Program-made: the position numbers and the translations under genes
Part shown: positions 53,015-61,335 of the stretch, one piece after another
How positions within the stretch are numbered: position 1 is the first letter of the stretch
How the letters are laid out: every line of letters begins with the position of its first letter
Assembly (NCBI RefSeq): GCF_030811115.1
Contig: NZ_JAUSQK010000001.1
Span: 1,736,001-1,800,000 of the forward strand
Length of the DNA: 64,000 bases
Source: Olsenella profusa DSM 13989
GTDB lineage: Bacteria > Actinomycetota > Coriobacteriia > Coriobacteriales > Atopobiaceae
Direction of reading: 5' to 3'
The notes under the pieces: generated by a model
What the model was told of the DNA's origin: nothing
Seen by the model: the letters and a program-made list of their open reading frames with translations, nothing else
The model's database searches: none

Positions 53015-53177
53015 ACCGGCCCATGCTGCCTGTTCGCTGACTTGTTGATTCCTGAAGGTCAGTGGGTGGGTATGATGCAAACAGGTGTGGCGGGAACTTC
53101 AAGAGGGAGCTCTTCGTGCTGCTGACGCGCGAGGACCGTTTGCGTGTTGCAGGGAGCCAAGACCGGGGGAGGCTGCC

Positions 53178-53966
53178 ATGAGAAGCGCGACGTTGGTGGT
53201 CATGAGGCACGGCGAGTCCACGTGGACGGACAAGGCCCAGAACCGCTTTGCCGGCTGGGCGGACATCCCACTCACAGAGCGCGGCCGCGACCAGGCAAGA
53301 CATGCCGGCGAGCTCATCCGTGACGCGAGCATCAGGCCCGATGCGGCGTTCACCTCCCTGCTACGCCGTTCGATAGAGACCTGTGACATCGTGCTCGACG
53401 TGGTCGACCGTCTCTGGGTCCCCGTGATTAGGAGCTGGCGGCTGAACGAACGCCACTACGGTTCCTTCCAGGGGGAGGCGCGTCCCGCCATGCGGGAGCG
53501 CTACGGCGAGGAGCTCTTCACGACCTACCGTCGCAGCTACGACGTGCGCCCGCCCGAGATTGCCACGAGCTCGCCCTGGTGGCAGGGAGATGACCCGCGC
53601 TATGGCGTCATCGCGCAGGATGGGCTCGACAGCCTCGATCCCGCCCAGATTCGCAGCGAGTGCCTGAGGGACGTGGTCGTGCGTCTCGAGCCGTTCTGGC
53701 AGGCCTTCGTCACGCCATGCCTCTCGCTCGGCGAGACGGTCCTCGTCGTCACGCATGGCTCGGTGGTGCGCTCCCTCATCAAGGTCATCGAAGGCCTCTC
53801 CGACGAGGAGATTCGCACCGTCAACGTGCCCACCGGCGTTCCGCGCGCCTACGAGTTTACGAGCGATGCGTTTGGCGGCCTACGGGTGCAGGGGAGCGGC
53901 CGCTACCTTGACCCCGAGGCTGCGGCCGCGGGCATCGCCGAGACGAAGGAGCTGGGCAAGGTGTAG
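53178..53966 (+). CDS. gpmA: 2,3-bisphosphoglycerate-dependent phosphoglycerate mutase
   Basis: 262 residues. The phosphohistidine motif is VMRHGESTWTDKAQNRFAGW (His in RHG). Then LTERGRDQARHAGELI, TSLLRRSIETCDIVLD, RLNERHYGSFQG, and the second His in VTHGSVVRSLIKVIEGL. It interconverts 3- and 2-phosphoglycerate in glycolysis, or is a close paralogue. Length is within the dPGM range (about 250). The ATG at 53178 follows GGGGGAGG. It is followed 73 bp later by the radical SAM gene. Confidence 0.9.
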   Translation: MRSATLVVMRHGESTWTDKAQNRFAGWADIPLTERGRDQARHAGELIRDASIRPDAAFTSLLRRSIETCDIVLDVVDRLWVPVIRSWRLNERHYGSFQGEARPAMRERYGEELFTTYRRSYDVRPPEIATSSPWWQGDDPRYGVIAQDGLDSLDPAQIRSECLRDVVVRLEPFWQAFVTPCLSLGETVLVVTHGSVVRSLIKVIEGLSDEEIRTVNVPTGVPRAYEFTSDAFGGLRVQGSGRYLDPEAAAAGIAETKELGKV

Positions 53967-54039
53967 CCGAGGGACATTGCATCCCAAGCGTTGCGCACCG
54001 TCTCTCCCGTCACGGCATCGGAAACGAAAGGGATGGACC

Positions 54040-55131
54040 ATGGAGAGTTGGAAGACGCTCATCTCGCAAGGGTATAGCGACATCCGTGGCCTTCAAGGCA
54101 CCCTCGGCCTGTCGGACGGGGACGTCGCCGTCGTGCGGGAGCTACAGCGGACGTTTCCCATGTTCGTCAACCCGTACTATCTCTCCCTGATTGACCCGAA
54201 CGACCCAGATGACCCCATCAGGAGGATGAGCATCCCCGACGTGTCGGAGGCGGACCGCAGCGGTAGCCTCGACACCAGCGGCGAGCAGTCCAACACGGTC
54301 ATGGCCGGACTGCAGCACAAGTACCGCGAAACGGCGCTGATCCTCTCCACCAACCAGTGCGCGATGTACTGCCGACACTGCTTCAGAAGGCGCATGGTGG
54401 GCCTCAGCGAGGACGAGACCTCACAGCACCTCGAGGGCATGTTCGCCTATATACGGGAGCACGAGGAGATCTCGAACGTGCTGATCAGCGGCGGGGACGC
54501 GTTCATGAACAGCAACGCCACCATCCGGCGCTACCTTGACGGACTCTGCGACATCGCACACCTCGACCTCATTCGCTTTGGGACCCGGACCCCCGTCACC
54601 CTGCCCCAGAGGATCACGGAGGACGACGAGCTGCTGGGGATCCTCGAGGAATATTCCAAGAGGAAGAGGATATACGTCGTCACGCAGTTCAACCATCCGA
54701 GGGAGATCACCAAGGAGTCGACCGAGGCGATAGACCGCCTTCTCAGGTTGGGGATTCCCGTCCGCAACCAAACGGTTCTGCTGCGAGGGGTGAACGACGA
54801 CGCGCGCACGCTGGGGACGCTGCTGAGGGGGCTCACGACGATCGGGGTCATCCCGTACTACGTCTTCCAATGCCGTCCGGTGGCCGGGGTGGTCAACCGG
54901 TTCCAGGTCCCCCTGCGCGAGGGCTACCGCATCGTGGAGCAGGCGAAGCGCATGCAGAACGGCCAGGGGAAGTGCTTCCGCTTCGTGCTCTCGCACGTCA
55001 CGGGGAAGGTCGAGATCCTCGGGCCCGCCCAAGGCGAGGACATGCTCTTCAAGTACCACCAGGCGAAGGAGGAGTCCGACCAGGGAAGGATCTTCCGCCA
55101 GCCGATCGCCGAGGGCCAGCGCTGGCTCTAG
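54040..55131 (+). CDS. KamA-family radical SAM aminomutase-like protein
   Basis: 363 residues. The [4Fe-4S]/SAM motif is CAMYCRHCF (C-x3-C-x2-C). The sequence around it (STNQCAMYCRHCFRRRMVG) and LISGGDAFMNSN match the lysine 2,3-aminomutase/EpmB family. A GQGK segment near residue 305 aligns with the PLP-binding GGGGK of KamA, with the Lys kept. The protein is shorter than KamA (about 416), so the substrate may differ (peptidyl or free lysine). Start ATG at 54040. Confidence 0.85.
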   Translation: MESWKTLISQGYSDIRGLQGTLGLSDGDVAVVRELQRTFPMFVNPYYLSLIDPNDPDDPIRRMSIPDVSEADRSGSLDTSGEQSNTVMAGLQHKYRETALILSTNQCAMYCRHCFRRRMVGLSEDETSQHLEGMFAYIREHEEISNVLISGGDAFMNSNATIRRYLDGLCDIAHLDLIRFGTRTPVTLPQRITEDDELLGILEEYSKRKRIYVVTQFNHPREITKESTEAIDRLLRLGIPVRNQTVLLRGVNDDARTLGTLLRGLTTIGVIPYYVFQCRPVAGVVNRFQVPLREGYRIVEQAKRMQNGQGKCFRFVLSHVTGKVEILGPAQGEDMLFKYHQAKEESDQGRIFRQPIAEGQRWL

Positions 55132-55306
55132 GGGTACCGAGAAGAGGTGCGTGCATGACGTTCCGGCTGCCTGGGCGGTCGGCTTCTCCGGTAACAGGTA
55201 GAGCTCTCTGCGCTCCCTCTTGACGCCGCATGCCATGGCGCCTGTCCTGTGGCCTGGGTGTGCCGCGGTTGGGGACATGCGCTGATGGGGCGAGTTTCCC
55301 CCGGGA

Positions 55307-55376
55307 AATGTAAAGTACTCTTGACATATAGCCACTGGATGTCGTATCATGCAAAATGTAAATGGTATTTTACATT
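55307..55376. promoter_or_regulatory. Promoter and operator of a small membrane-protein/XRE operon
   Basis: TTGACA (55321-55326) and TATCAT (55345-55350) form a promoter with 18-bp spacing. A half-site AATGTAAA (55307-55314) lies before it, and a full palindrome AATGTAAA-N6-TTTACATT (55355-55376) lies just after it. The same 8-mer occurs three times, so this is probably the autoregulatory site of the downstream XRE protein. Confidence 0.65.
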
Positions 55377-55399
55377 CAAAGGCGGAAGGGGTGGTCTGG

Positions 55400-55729
55400 A
55401 TGAAGAAGACCGACGAGATGGACCAACGCATGTTCCTGAGGTCGGAAGAGTGGGGCTATCGGGTCCTGCTCCTTGCGCTCTCTGCCTGGACCCTCTACAA
55501 CTGCCTTCAGGCGGCTCTGAACGGGAGGGGATATGAGCCTGTCCCGGGCTGGGTCCTGTTGGGAGGGGTGTTGGCACAGGGTCTCTCGAGGCTTGCGATT
55601 CGGCAGCGGATGCTTGCGGGGGACGAGGAGTATCATGAGCCCAACCGACTCCTCCGCGTGCTTCTGGAGGCAGTGGCCGTTGTCGTGGCTCTGATTGCGG
55701 CTGGCATGTACCTCGTCTCCAGGGCATGA
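55400..55729 (+). CDS. Small membrane protein (DUF6773-like), paired with XRE regulator
   Basis: 109 residues: a charged start MKKTDEMDQRMFLRSEEWGYR, then three helices (VLLLALSAWTLYNCLQ, GWVLLGGVLAQGLSRLA, LLEAVAVVVALIAAGMYLV). Its gene overlaps the XRE gene by 4 bp. Such membrane-protein/HTH pairs are common in Firmicutes and Actinobacteria, and the membrane protein may control the regulator's activity. The function is otherwise unknown. Start at 55400 follows GGAAGGGG. Confidence 0.75.
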   Translation: MKKTDEMDQRMFLRSEEWGYRVLLLALSAWTLYNCLQAALNGRGYEPVPGWVLLGGVLAQGLSRLAIRQRMLAGDEEYHEPNRLLRVLLEAVAVVVALIAAGMYLVSRA

Positions 55730-55929
55730 CCGGCATGAGGAACAACGTCAGGGAGCGACGGAAGAGGGCGGGGTACCGTCAGGAGGACATGGCGGCGCTG
55801 CTGGGGGTCAGCCGCCAGACGGTCATAGCGATCGAGAACGACAAATATGACCCCTCCCTTGGGCTTGCGATCAGGATAGCGCGACTGTTCCAGACGCAGG
55901 TGGAGGAGGTCTTCTTCCCCGATCGGTAA
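55726..55929 (+). CDS. Small XRE-family HTH regulator
   Basis: 67 residues, almost entirely one Cro/CI-type HTH: RNNVRERRKRAGYRQEDMAALLGVSRQTVIAIENDKYDPSLGLAIRIARLFQTQVEEVFF. No other domain. The motif QEDMAALLGVSRQTVIAIE is the recognition helix. It overlaps the preceding gene (ATGA). Similar 65-75-residue regulators repress their own operons; the tripled AATGTAAA site upstream is the best target. Confidence 0.92.
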   Translation: MTGMRNNVRERRKRAGYRQEDMAALLGVSRQTVIAIENDKYDPSLGLAIRIARLFQTQVEEVFFPDR

Positions 55930-56087
55930 GTACGGCTGCAGAGAGGATGCGGACGGGCCTTCCCGCCTAACGGTCGTGGACCTTGCGGAGGTGTCCGTGG
56001 TGTGTGCCAGCGTGGCCTAGCGGAGCCAGGCGACCTCGTACAGGAGCATGAGGAGGTACCGTGCAGCTCCTTGCCCACGTTGATAGC

Positions 56088-56598
56088 GGCATAGTGTCCA
56101 GGCGAGGAAGGAGAGCCTGGCCTGTCCCGCCTCAGAGATGTTCTATTGACCACGTACCCCACCTCAGCATGCTCTGCTTACAGGCATATCGTTGAGGTGG
56201 CGATATCATTGAACAAATTCTCATGGTCGATCACGATCACCAGCCTGTCGCGAGAGAGGGTTCTGAGCAGCCCTATGAGACGGGTTCTTGATAGCTCGTC
56301 CAAGCCACTTGCAGGCTCATCAAATATGAGTATTGATGCTCCGCGTAAGACCGCCCGCGCAATTGCCACCTTCTGTCGCTCTCCACCAGAAAGCCTTGAG
56401 GCGGCCGGTCCGACTTCCGTCAGCTCTCCCTCCGGAAGCCTGCTGATGATCTCATCCAGACCCGATAGGTGAAGAGCCCTCTCATAGGCTTCCTCATCCA
56501 TCTTCTCGATCCCGAACGAGACGTTTTCACGTATGCTGGCATTCAAGAGGAAGGGATGCTGCGAGACCGCTGAACAGTACCCTTTCCATGAGTCGGTG
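56088..56598 (-). repeat. 511-bp direct repeat, left copy (truncated ABC exporter 3' end)
   Basis: Identical, as far as compared by eye, to 59316-59826. It contains 90 bp downstream of the exporter stop and the last 140 codons of the exporter. The left copy cannot be expressed as a transporter. Its right edge coincides exactly with the start of the IS element at 56599. Confidence 0.9.
56178..56598 (-). pseudogene. Truncated duplicate of the ABC exporter, C-terminal 140 residues
   Basis: Carries SAVSQHPFLLNASIRENVSFG, signature LSGGERQKVAIARAVL, Walker B ILIFDEPASGLDE and H-loop IVIDHE, all identical to the intact gene. The Walker A motif and the membrane domain are missing, so it is inactive. 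Confidence 0.9.
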
Positions 56599-56704
56599 TG
56601 TGTTTAGTCAAGCCCCAGTTTCGGGAATGTGCACGCATTTCTTTCGGGTCCGTGCACGAAACTTTTGCGGGTTTGCGCACGGACCCGCCGACCCTTGCAA
56701 CCTC

Positions 56705-56899
56705 CTAGAACGGGACCTCGCGGACGCCGGGGTCCGGCGGCGCAGGGGGCCCGGTCGGCCCCAGCTCCTCCGGGTCCGCGACGCACTCGGGGCAGTCGAA
56801 GCCCCTGCAGAGCGTCACGACGTCGTGGTGCTCCAGCACCCAGTCGTCGAGGTCCCAGATGGGGCACGAGGCGCGGCGCGCCCCGGGCTTCTCCCTCAC
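56705..56899 (-). CDS. Small cysteine-containing ORF at the 3' end of the IS21 element
   Basis: 64 codons from a GTG at 56899, two bases from the istB stop. A GGGAGG ribosome site precedes it at 8-9 bp. The product has CPIWDLDDWVLEHHDVVTLC and FDCPECVADPEEL, with four or five Cys and two His, and a Pro-rich tail. It could bind zinc. Canonical IS21 elements have only istA and istB, so this would be a passenger or accessory gene. Confidence 0.5.
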   Translation of the reverse strand: MREKPGARRASCPIWDLDDWVLEHHDVVTLCRGFDCPECVADPEELGPTGPPAPPDPGVREVPF

Positions 56900-59157
56900 G
56901 TCACTCGCCTCCCTTCCCGAGCATCAGCGAGTTCTCCAGCCTGTGGCTGGGCCCGCCGAACTCCACGAGCCTGCCGTGGCGCGCGACCCTGTCGACGATC
57001 GCCGCGGCCAGCTCGTCGCCCGCGAAGACCGTGCCCCACCTGGAGAACTCCACGTTGGTGGTGAACACGATGCTCCGGCACTCGTAGCTGTCGGATATGA
57101 CCTGGCAGGGCGGCCGCGCGCCGTCCACGTCGAAGGGCACGTGGCCGAACTCGCCCAGGATCACCAGCCGGGCCTTCGCGACGTCCGCGAGAACCCTGTC
57201 GAGCGTGCCGTCGCGCTTCGCCTTCCCGAGGGCGAGCACCAGCCGCGCGGTCTGGTAGGACCGCACGGGGGTGCCGGCGGCCACGGCGGCCGTGCCAAGG
57301 CCTATCGAGGCATGCGACTTGCCCCTGCCCGTCTTCCCGAAGAACACGAGGTCCTCCGCTGCGTCCACGAACGAGAGGCTGCGCATCTCGTCGGCGCCCC
57401 AGCCGTCTGGGAGCCTGACGTTGGGCCAGTCGAAGCCCCCGAGCGTCTCGGGGACGGGGAACCCCGCCTGCCTGAGGAGCCGCCCGCGCTTGGCGCGCTC
57501 CCTGTGCGACAGCTCGTCCTCGAGCAGCGACGTGCAGGCGGCGAGCTGGCCCGGGGTGGCCCTGCCGAGGAACGCGTCTATGGAGTCGCAAGATATGAAG
57601 AGCGCACGCGCGCACGCGCGGAGGAGGCCCTCGGCCTCCGACCTCTGCCTGCTGCCAGGCTGCATCGCCGGCGCCCCCCTCCACCAGCCCGAACGCGCGG
57701 TCGTAGGCCCCGAGGTCGACGTCCTCGCCGTACTCGCGGCGCGCCTCCCCCGAGGCGATGCGCGCCGCGGAGAGGCCGACGGTCGCGGCGTCTATGCCGC
57801 CCGTCGCGGACAGGGACTCGGCCATGGCCTCGACGGCGCTGGCGAACCCGTGGGCGCCGGCCTCGTCCCTGAGGATGCGCAGGTCGCGCCCCGGGCCCGG
57901 GGCGTCCTCGCCGTCCAGGTGTGCGACGAGCTCGCCGGGCAGGGACATCCTCACGATGCCGTCGCGCCAGCCGGCGGGCCTCATGCACAGCAGCTTGAGC
58001 TGCAGCATGGGGTCCGACGAGTCGGCTGGCGCGTCGCCCCACTCCCGCTCGTAGGTGGCGACCACCTCGCCGGTCTCCTGGTCGACCACCGTGACGTCGA
58101 AGGCGCCGAGCGCGACGTTGGCCTCCCTGCGGGCGTAGGCGGGGCCCGCGGAGTAGCGGTGGACGCCGCCCATCGTGAACACGCCCTGCCTGCTGCACCT
58201 GCGGACCTCCCACCTCGCGCACGAGAAGGCGGCGGGCGGCAGCTCGCGCAGGGCGGCCCTGTCCTCCTCGAACAGCTCGGGCTCGGGGGTGCCGAGGCGG
58301 TAGTGGGGCTTGTCGCTCATGTCCAGGCAGTCCGCGAGCAGGCGCCGGTCGAAGGCCCTGACGTCGTGGAAGCTCGGGACCGGGACGAAGGCGTCGCGCC
58401 TGTGGCAGCCGACCTCGTTCTCGACGTTGCCCTTCTCGTTGCCCGAGTAGGGGTCGGCGAGGGCGTGGTCGAGCCCGTAGTGGGCGGCGAACAGCCTGAA
58501 GAGCTCGCTGGTGCGCACCTCCCCGCACACCCTCCTGCCGACCTCCGTCGCGTTGTCGAGCACCGCGCGCGCGGGCACGCCGCCCACGAACGCGAGGACG
58601 CCCGCGAGCCCCTCGCGCACGCACTCGGCGGCCTCGCCCCAGAAGACCTGCGTGAGGCCCACGTCGGGGTGCGGGAAGCTCACCGCGAGGCAGTGGCCGC
58701 GCGTGAGCGCGCCCCTCACCCCGGAGTCCGCCTGGCCGAAGTCGACCTGGCACTCGCCGGCGAGCCAGTCCAGCTGCAGGAAGCCCTGGGCGTCCCTCTG
58801 GTCCGCCTCGCGGGCCATCTCCCCGCGGCGCCTCCTCACGTACCTCTGCACAGTCGAGTACGACCCGTCGTAGCCCTCCTCGTCCCTCAGACGCACGTAC
58901 ACGCGCACGGCCGTGTGGCGCTGCCTCCTCCAGTGCCTGGCGTCGTCGGCGAGCCACCTGTCGATGGTGCCGGCATAGGGCGCGAGCAGCTCGCTCTCGC
59001 CCCCCGTCCTTCTGGGCGGCTCCGGCGACAGGTCCTCCATGTCCCTGTGCTTGCGCACCGTGGGCTCGGACACGCCGGCGGCTCGCGCGATGTCAGCCAC
59101 CGAGACGCCTCTCCTCCACATCCTCCTGATGTCCTCGATCTTGTCCACGCCGATCAT
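56896..59157 (-). CDS. istA: IstA-like DDE transposase
   Basis: HTH at the N-terminus (IRRMWRRGVSVADIARAAGVSEPTVRKHRD). The DDE catalytic residues lie in ECQVDFGQAD, ARAVLDNATEV and GNEKGNVENEVG; the beta-barrel region follows. The recognisable IstA ends near GAYDRAFGLVEGG, at about residue 500, where istB starts. The reading frame does not stop there but runs on antiphase through all of istB to 56896, predicting a 753-residue protein with an Arg/Ala-rich tail. A lost stop or a frameshift near the CCCCCC run at 57672 could explain it. Confidence 0.85.
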   Translation of the reverse strand: MIGVDKIEDIRRMWRRGVSVADIARAAGVSEPTVRKHRDMEDLSPEPPRRTGGESELLAPYAGTIDRWLADDARHWRRQRHTAVRVYVRLRDEEGYDGSYSTVQRYVRRRRGEMAREADQRDAQGFLQLDWLAGECQVDFGQADSGVRGALTRGHCLAVSFPHPDVGLTQVFWGEAAECVREGLAGVLAFVGGVPARAVLDNATEVGRRVCGEVRTSELFRLFAAHYGLDHALADPYSGNEKGNVENEVGCHRRDAFVPVPSFHDVRAFDRRLLADCLDMSDKPHYRLGTPEPELFEEDRAALRELPPAAFSCARWEVRRCSRQGVFTMGGVHRYSAGPAYARREANVALGAFDVTVVDQETGEVVATYEREWGDAPADSSDPMLQLKLLCMRPAGWRDGIVRMSLPGELVAHLDGEDAPGPGRDLRILRDEAGAHGFASAVEAMAESLSATGGIDAATVGLSAARIASGEARREYGEDVDLGAYDRAFGLVEGGAGDAAWQQAEVGGRGPPPRVRACALHILRLHRRVPRQGHPGPARRLHVAARGRAVAQGARQARAAPQAGGVPRPRDARGLRLAQRQAPRRLGRRRDAQPLVRGRSGGPRVLREDGQGQVACLDRPWHGRRGRRHPRAVLPDRAAGARPREGEARRHARQGSRGRREGPAGDPGRVRPRALRRGRRAAALPGHIRQLRVPEHRVHHQRGVLQVGHGLRGRRAGRGDRRQGRAPRQARGVRRAQPQAGELADAREGRRVT
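56901..57665 (-). CDS. istB: IstB-like transposition ATPase
   Basis: 254 residues, a DnaA/DnaC-like AAA+ ATPase that activates and positions the IstA transposase. Walker A is FFGKTGRGKSHASIGLG. The Walker B region reads ARLVILGEFGHVPF, where the usual acidic pair (DE or DD) is GE: the codon for Asp is GGC. Sensor I is SIVFTTNVEFSRWG and arginine-finger region DRVARHGRLVEF. The Gly substitution may weaken ATP hydrolysis. The start ATG lies inside the istA frame region. Confidence 0.85.
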   Translation of the reverse strand: MQPGSRQRSEAEGLLRACARALFISCDSIDAFLGRATPGQLAACTSLLEDELSHRERAKRGRLLRQAGFPVPETLGGFDWPNVRLPDGWGADEMRSLSFVDAAEDLVFFGKTGRGKSHASIGLGTAAVAAGTPVRSYQTARLVLALGKAKRDGTLDRVLADVAKARLVILGEFGHVPFDVDGARPPCQVISDSYECRSIVFTTNVEFSRWGTVFAGDELAAAIVDRVARHGRLVEFGGPSHRLENSLMLGKGGE

Positions 59158-59315
59158 CCTCTCTTGGCCTCCTCGTGTCGAAAACGGACGCATCGACAAA
59201 GGTAGGCCACATCAACGGGTGGTCGGCGTGCCCATGCACACATGCGAAAGATTTTCGTGCTCAGACCCGAAAGACTTCGGTGCTCAAACCCGCAACTGAG
59301 AGGCTATCAAACACA

Positions 59316-59826
59316 GGCATAGTGTCCAGGCGAGGAAGGAGAGCCTGGCCTGTCCCGCCTCAGAGATGTTCTATTGACCACGTACCCCACCTCAGCATGC
59401 TCTGCTTACAGGCATATCGTTGAGGTGGCGATATCATTGAACAAATTCTCATGGTCGATCACGATCACCAGCCTGTCGCGAGAGAGGGTTCTGAGCAGCC
59501 CTATGAGACGGGTTCTTGATAGCTCGTCCAAGCCACTTGCAGGCTCATCAAATATGAGTATTGATGCTCCGCGTAAGACCGCCCGCGCAATTGCCACCTT
59601 CTGTCGCTCTCCACCAGAAAGCCTTGAGGCGGCCGGTCCGACTTCCGTCAGCTCTCCCTCCGGAAGCCTGCTGATGATCTCATCCAGACCCGATAGGTGA
59701 AGAGCCCTCTCATAGGCTTCCTCATCCATCTTCTCGATCCCGAACGAGACGTTTTCACGTATGCTGGCATTCAAGAGGAAGGGATGCTGCGAGACCGCTG
59801 AACAGTACCCTTTCCATGAGTCGGTG
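59316..59826 (-). repeat. 511-bp direct repeat, right copy (inside the intact exporter)
   Basis: Its left edge is the exact right end of the IS element, and its right edge is the point in the exporter gene after which the sequence continues uninterrupted (TCGGTG-GCTATT). Content as in the left copy. Confidence 0.9.
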
Positions 59827-61061
59827 GCTATTGACTTGAGGGGAATGCCATCAACAAGGATCGAGCCCGACCAATTCTGAATCGATCCCAGGAGTATCTT
59901 GGCGAGGGTGGTCTTTCCACTTCCATTGGCGCCCTTGATCAGGACAAGCGACGGTCGTACTAGGTTGGCATTGAGTCCCCCAAATAAGATCCTATCCCCA
60001 CCGCCCCACCTAAAGCTCAGATCCCTTATCTCAATCTCCGTGGGTTCTGTCCTCATCATGATGGGGGCGCCATAGGCAGGGGAATCCGCTGGGAATACCC
60101 CGGCTATACGGTCGAGTGCGGCAAGGGCAGGCTGAAGTGATATAGACACTGACACTGCGACAAGAAAGGGGCTGTAGAGGTATGAGGCATACTGCACGGA
60201 TGCAACGATCTGCCCCAGAGACAACCTAGAGTCACCCATGAGCACGCCGCAAACGATATATACCAGGGCGGCAGACGCCGTTGTCAAGACTTTCATGCTC
60301 TCGCCTGTCACGGAGGCAAGAACAGCCTGCCTGATTGACTTGTCCCTGAATAGCCTGTTCGCTCGGTCAACCCTCTTCGTCCCATAGGCGGAGGAGGCAT
60401 TTATCTTCGCTTCCTCCCTGCTCGCAACCGCCTCCGTCGTCCTGCCCGCAAGTCGTGCGCCTGCCTCGAACGCTTCGGCCATGGCAACTCTGTATTTCCG
60501 TACAGAATGAACCGCATAGGCTGCATACACGGGAATCGGCAGCATGGCGAAAAGCAAGATGCGCACATCGGTCGACGCCATGAGTGACACAGCGACCATC
60601 GCCTGAAGGATACTGCTCAAAAAGGTAAAACTCGTCTGTGAGAAAAGCGAGGAGACGTTGTTTGCCTCATTAATCCTCGATGCGATATAGCCGTCATCCT
60701 TGTCCGAAAGCCAATCGGTAGGCATCGATAGCGCTCGAGAGACCAAAGCGCCGCGAAAATCCGAGACGATGCTTTGCCCGACCCTTGCAAGTAGCTTCGC
60801 CGCACTGACCGAGAGCAGGGATTGGGCACCTGCAATGACAACCAGCGAAACCGCGAGTAGTATTATGATGTTCAGTCTTCCAGTACCGAACCCATCATCG
60901 ATGAGTAGCTGCATAACCAATGATGGAAGCACGGTCAAGGCCGAATAGCAGAGGAGGAGCGCGCCTGCGCCGGTCAGTTTGCCCTTGTTGCCCCGAACGT
61001 ATGGAGTCAAGAGGCGCAGGGAGCTGCCTCTGTTACTGACCAAATGCCTGAGAAAATGCAT
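59406..61061 (-). CDS. ABC exporter half-transporter (peptide-export type)
   Basis: 551 residues. Six-helix membrane domain (about 30-300), then ATPase with GANGSGKTT (Walker A), LSGGERQKVAIARAVL, ILIFDEPASGLDE and IVIDHE. The N-terminus lacks a C39 peptidase domain. It overlaps the upstream radical SAM remnant by 29 bp, so it was the exporter in a peptide-modification operon. It is intact despite the neighbouring duplication and IS. Confidence 0.9.
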   Translation of the reverse strand: MHFLRHLVSNRGSSLRLLTPYVRGNKGKLTGAGALLLCYSALTVLPSLVMQLLIDDGFGTGRLNIIILLAVSLVVIAGAQSLLSVSAAKLLARVGQSIVSDFRGALVSRALSMPTDWLSDKDDGYIASRINEANNVSSLFSQTSFTFLSSILQAMVAVSLMASTDVRILLFAMLPIPVYAAYAVHSVRKYRVAMAEAFEAGARLAGRTTEAVASREEAKINASSAYGTKRVDRANRLFRDKSIRQAVLASVTGESMKVLTTASAALVYIVCGVLMGDSRLSLGQIVASVQYASYLYSPFLVAVSVSISLQPALAALDRIAGVFPADSPAYGAPIMMRTEPTEIEIRDLSFRWGGGDRILFGGLNANLVRPSLVLIKGANGSGKTTLAKILLGSIQNWSGSILVDGIPLKSIATDSWKGYCSAVSQHPFLLNASIRENVSFGIEKMDEEAYERALHLSGLDEIISRLPEGELTEVGPAASRLSGGERQKVAIARAVLRGASILIFDEPASGLDELSRTRLIGLLRTLSRDRLVIVIDHENLFNDIATSTICL

Positions 61062-61335
61062 GCGGATTCCTCTTCATAATGGTGGCATAGACAGATAACC
61101 TCTTCTCGATCGTTCTGCGAATGGCCGCACAAAACGAATCGCCGAGATGGTAGTAAGGGTCATCCTCAGTTGTTGCGAAGCACTTTGGGCAGAGGCGAGA
61201 CACATTGCACTTCGAGCAGTGTGACAATACGTGCACGGTATACTGGTCTACTGCCTCTTGGGCCGCCCTAAGTCCTGGTAGTCGCTAAAGTTCCTCACGA
61301 TGTTAATCATACGAAAGAGTCAGGTAGTTTTTCAT
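61033..61335 (-). pseudogene. Collapsed radical SAM/SPASM peptide-maturase gene
   Basis: ATG at 61335, with AGGGAG 8 bp before it, reads MKNYLTLSYD and then a stop. One frame over follow NFSDYQDL and, after another shift near 61262, a SPASM-like Cys-rich C-terminus: HCSKCNVSRLCPKCFATTEDD, SFCAAIRRTIEKRL, MKRNPHAFSQAFGQ. Only about 10 N-terminal and 90 C-terminal residues of an enzyme normally over 400 remain; the CxxxCxxC core is deleted. The spacing C-x2-C-x5-C-x2-C resembles maturases of Cys-rich RiPPs. Confidence 0.65.

Larger units (their letters stand above)
56599..59315 (-). mobile_element. IS21-family insertion sequence (2,717 bp)
   Basis: The ends are imperfect inverted repeats starting TGTGTTT (left TGTGTTTAGTCAAGCCCCAG; right, reverse complement, TGTGTTTGATAGCCTCTCAG). 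Subterminal copies of CGGG-TTTG/C-GCAC motifs near both ends are the multiple transposase sites expected of IS21. It encodes IstA-like and IstB-like proteins plus a small third ORF, all leftward. No 4-8-bp target duplication is seen at the edges (AGTCGGTG versus GGCATAGT). Confidence 0.9.

Noticed and set aside
52434-53048. Plus-strand 204-codon frame opposite the membrane-domain remnant
   Set aside because: Its product is low-complexity Arg/Asp/Glu/Gly-rich with no domain; the minus strand gives clear transmembrane helices, so this is an antisense shadow.
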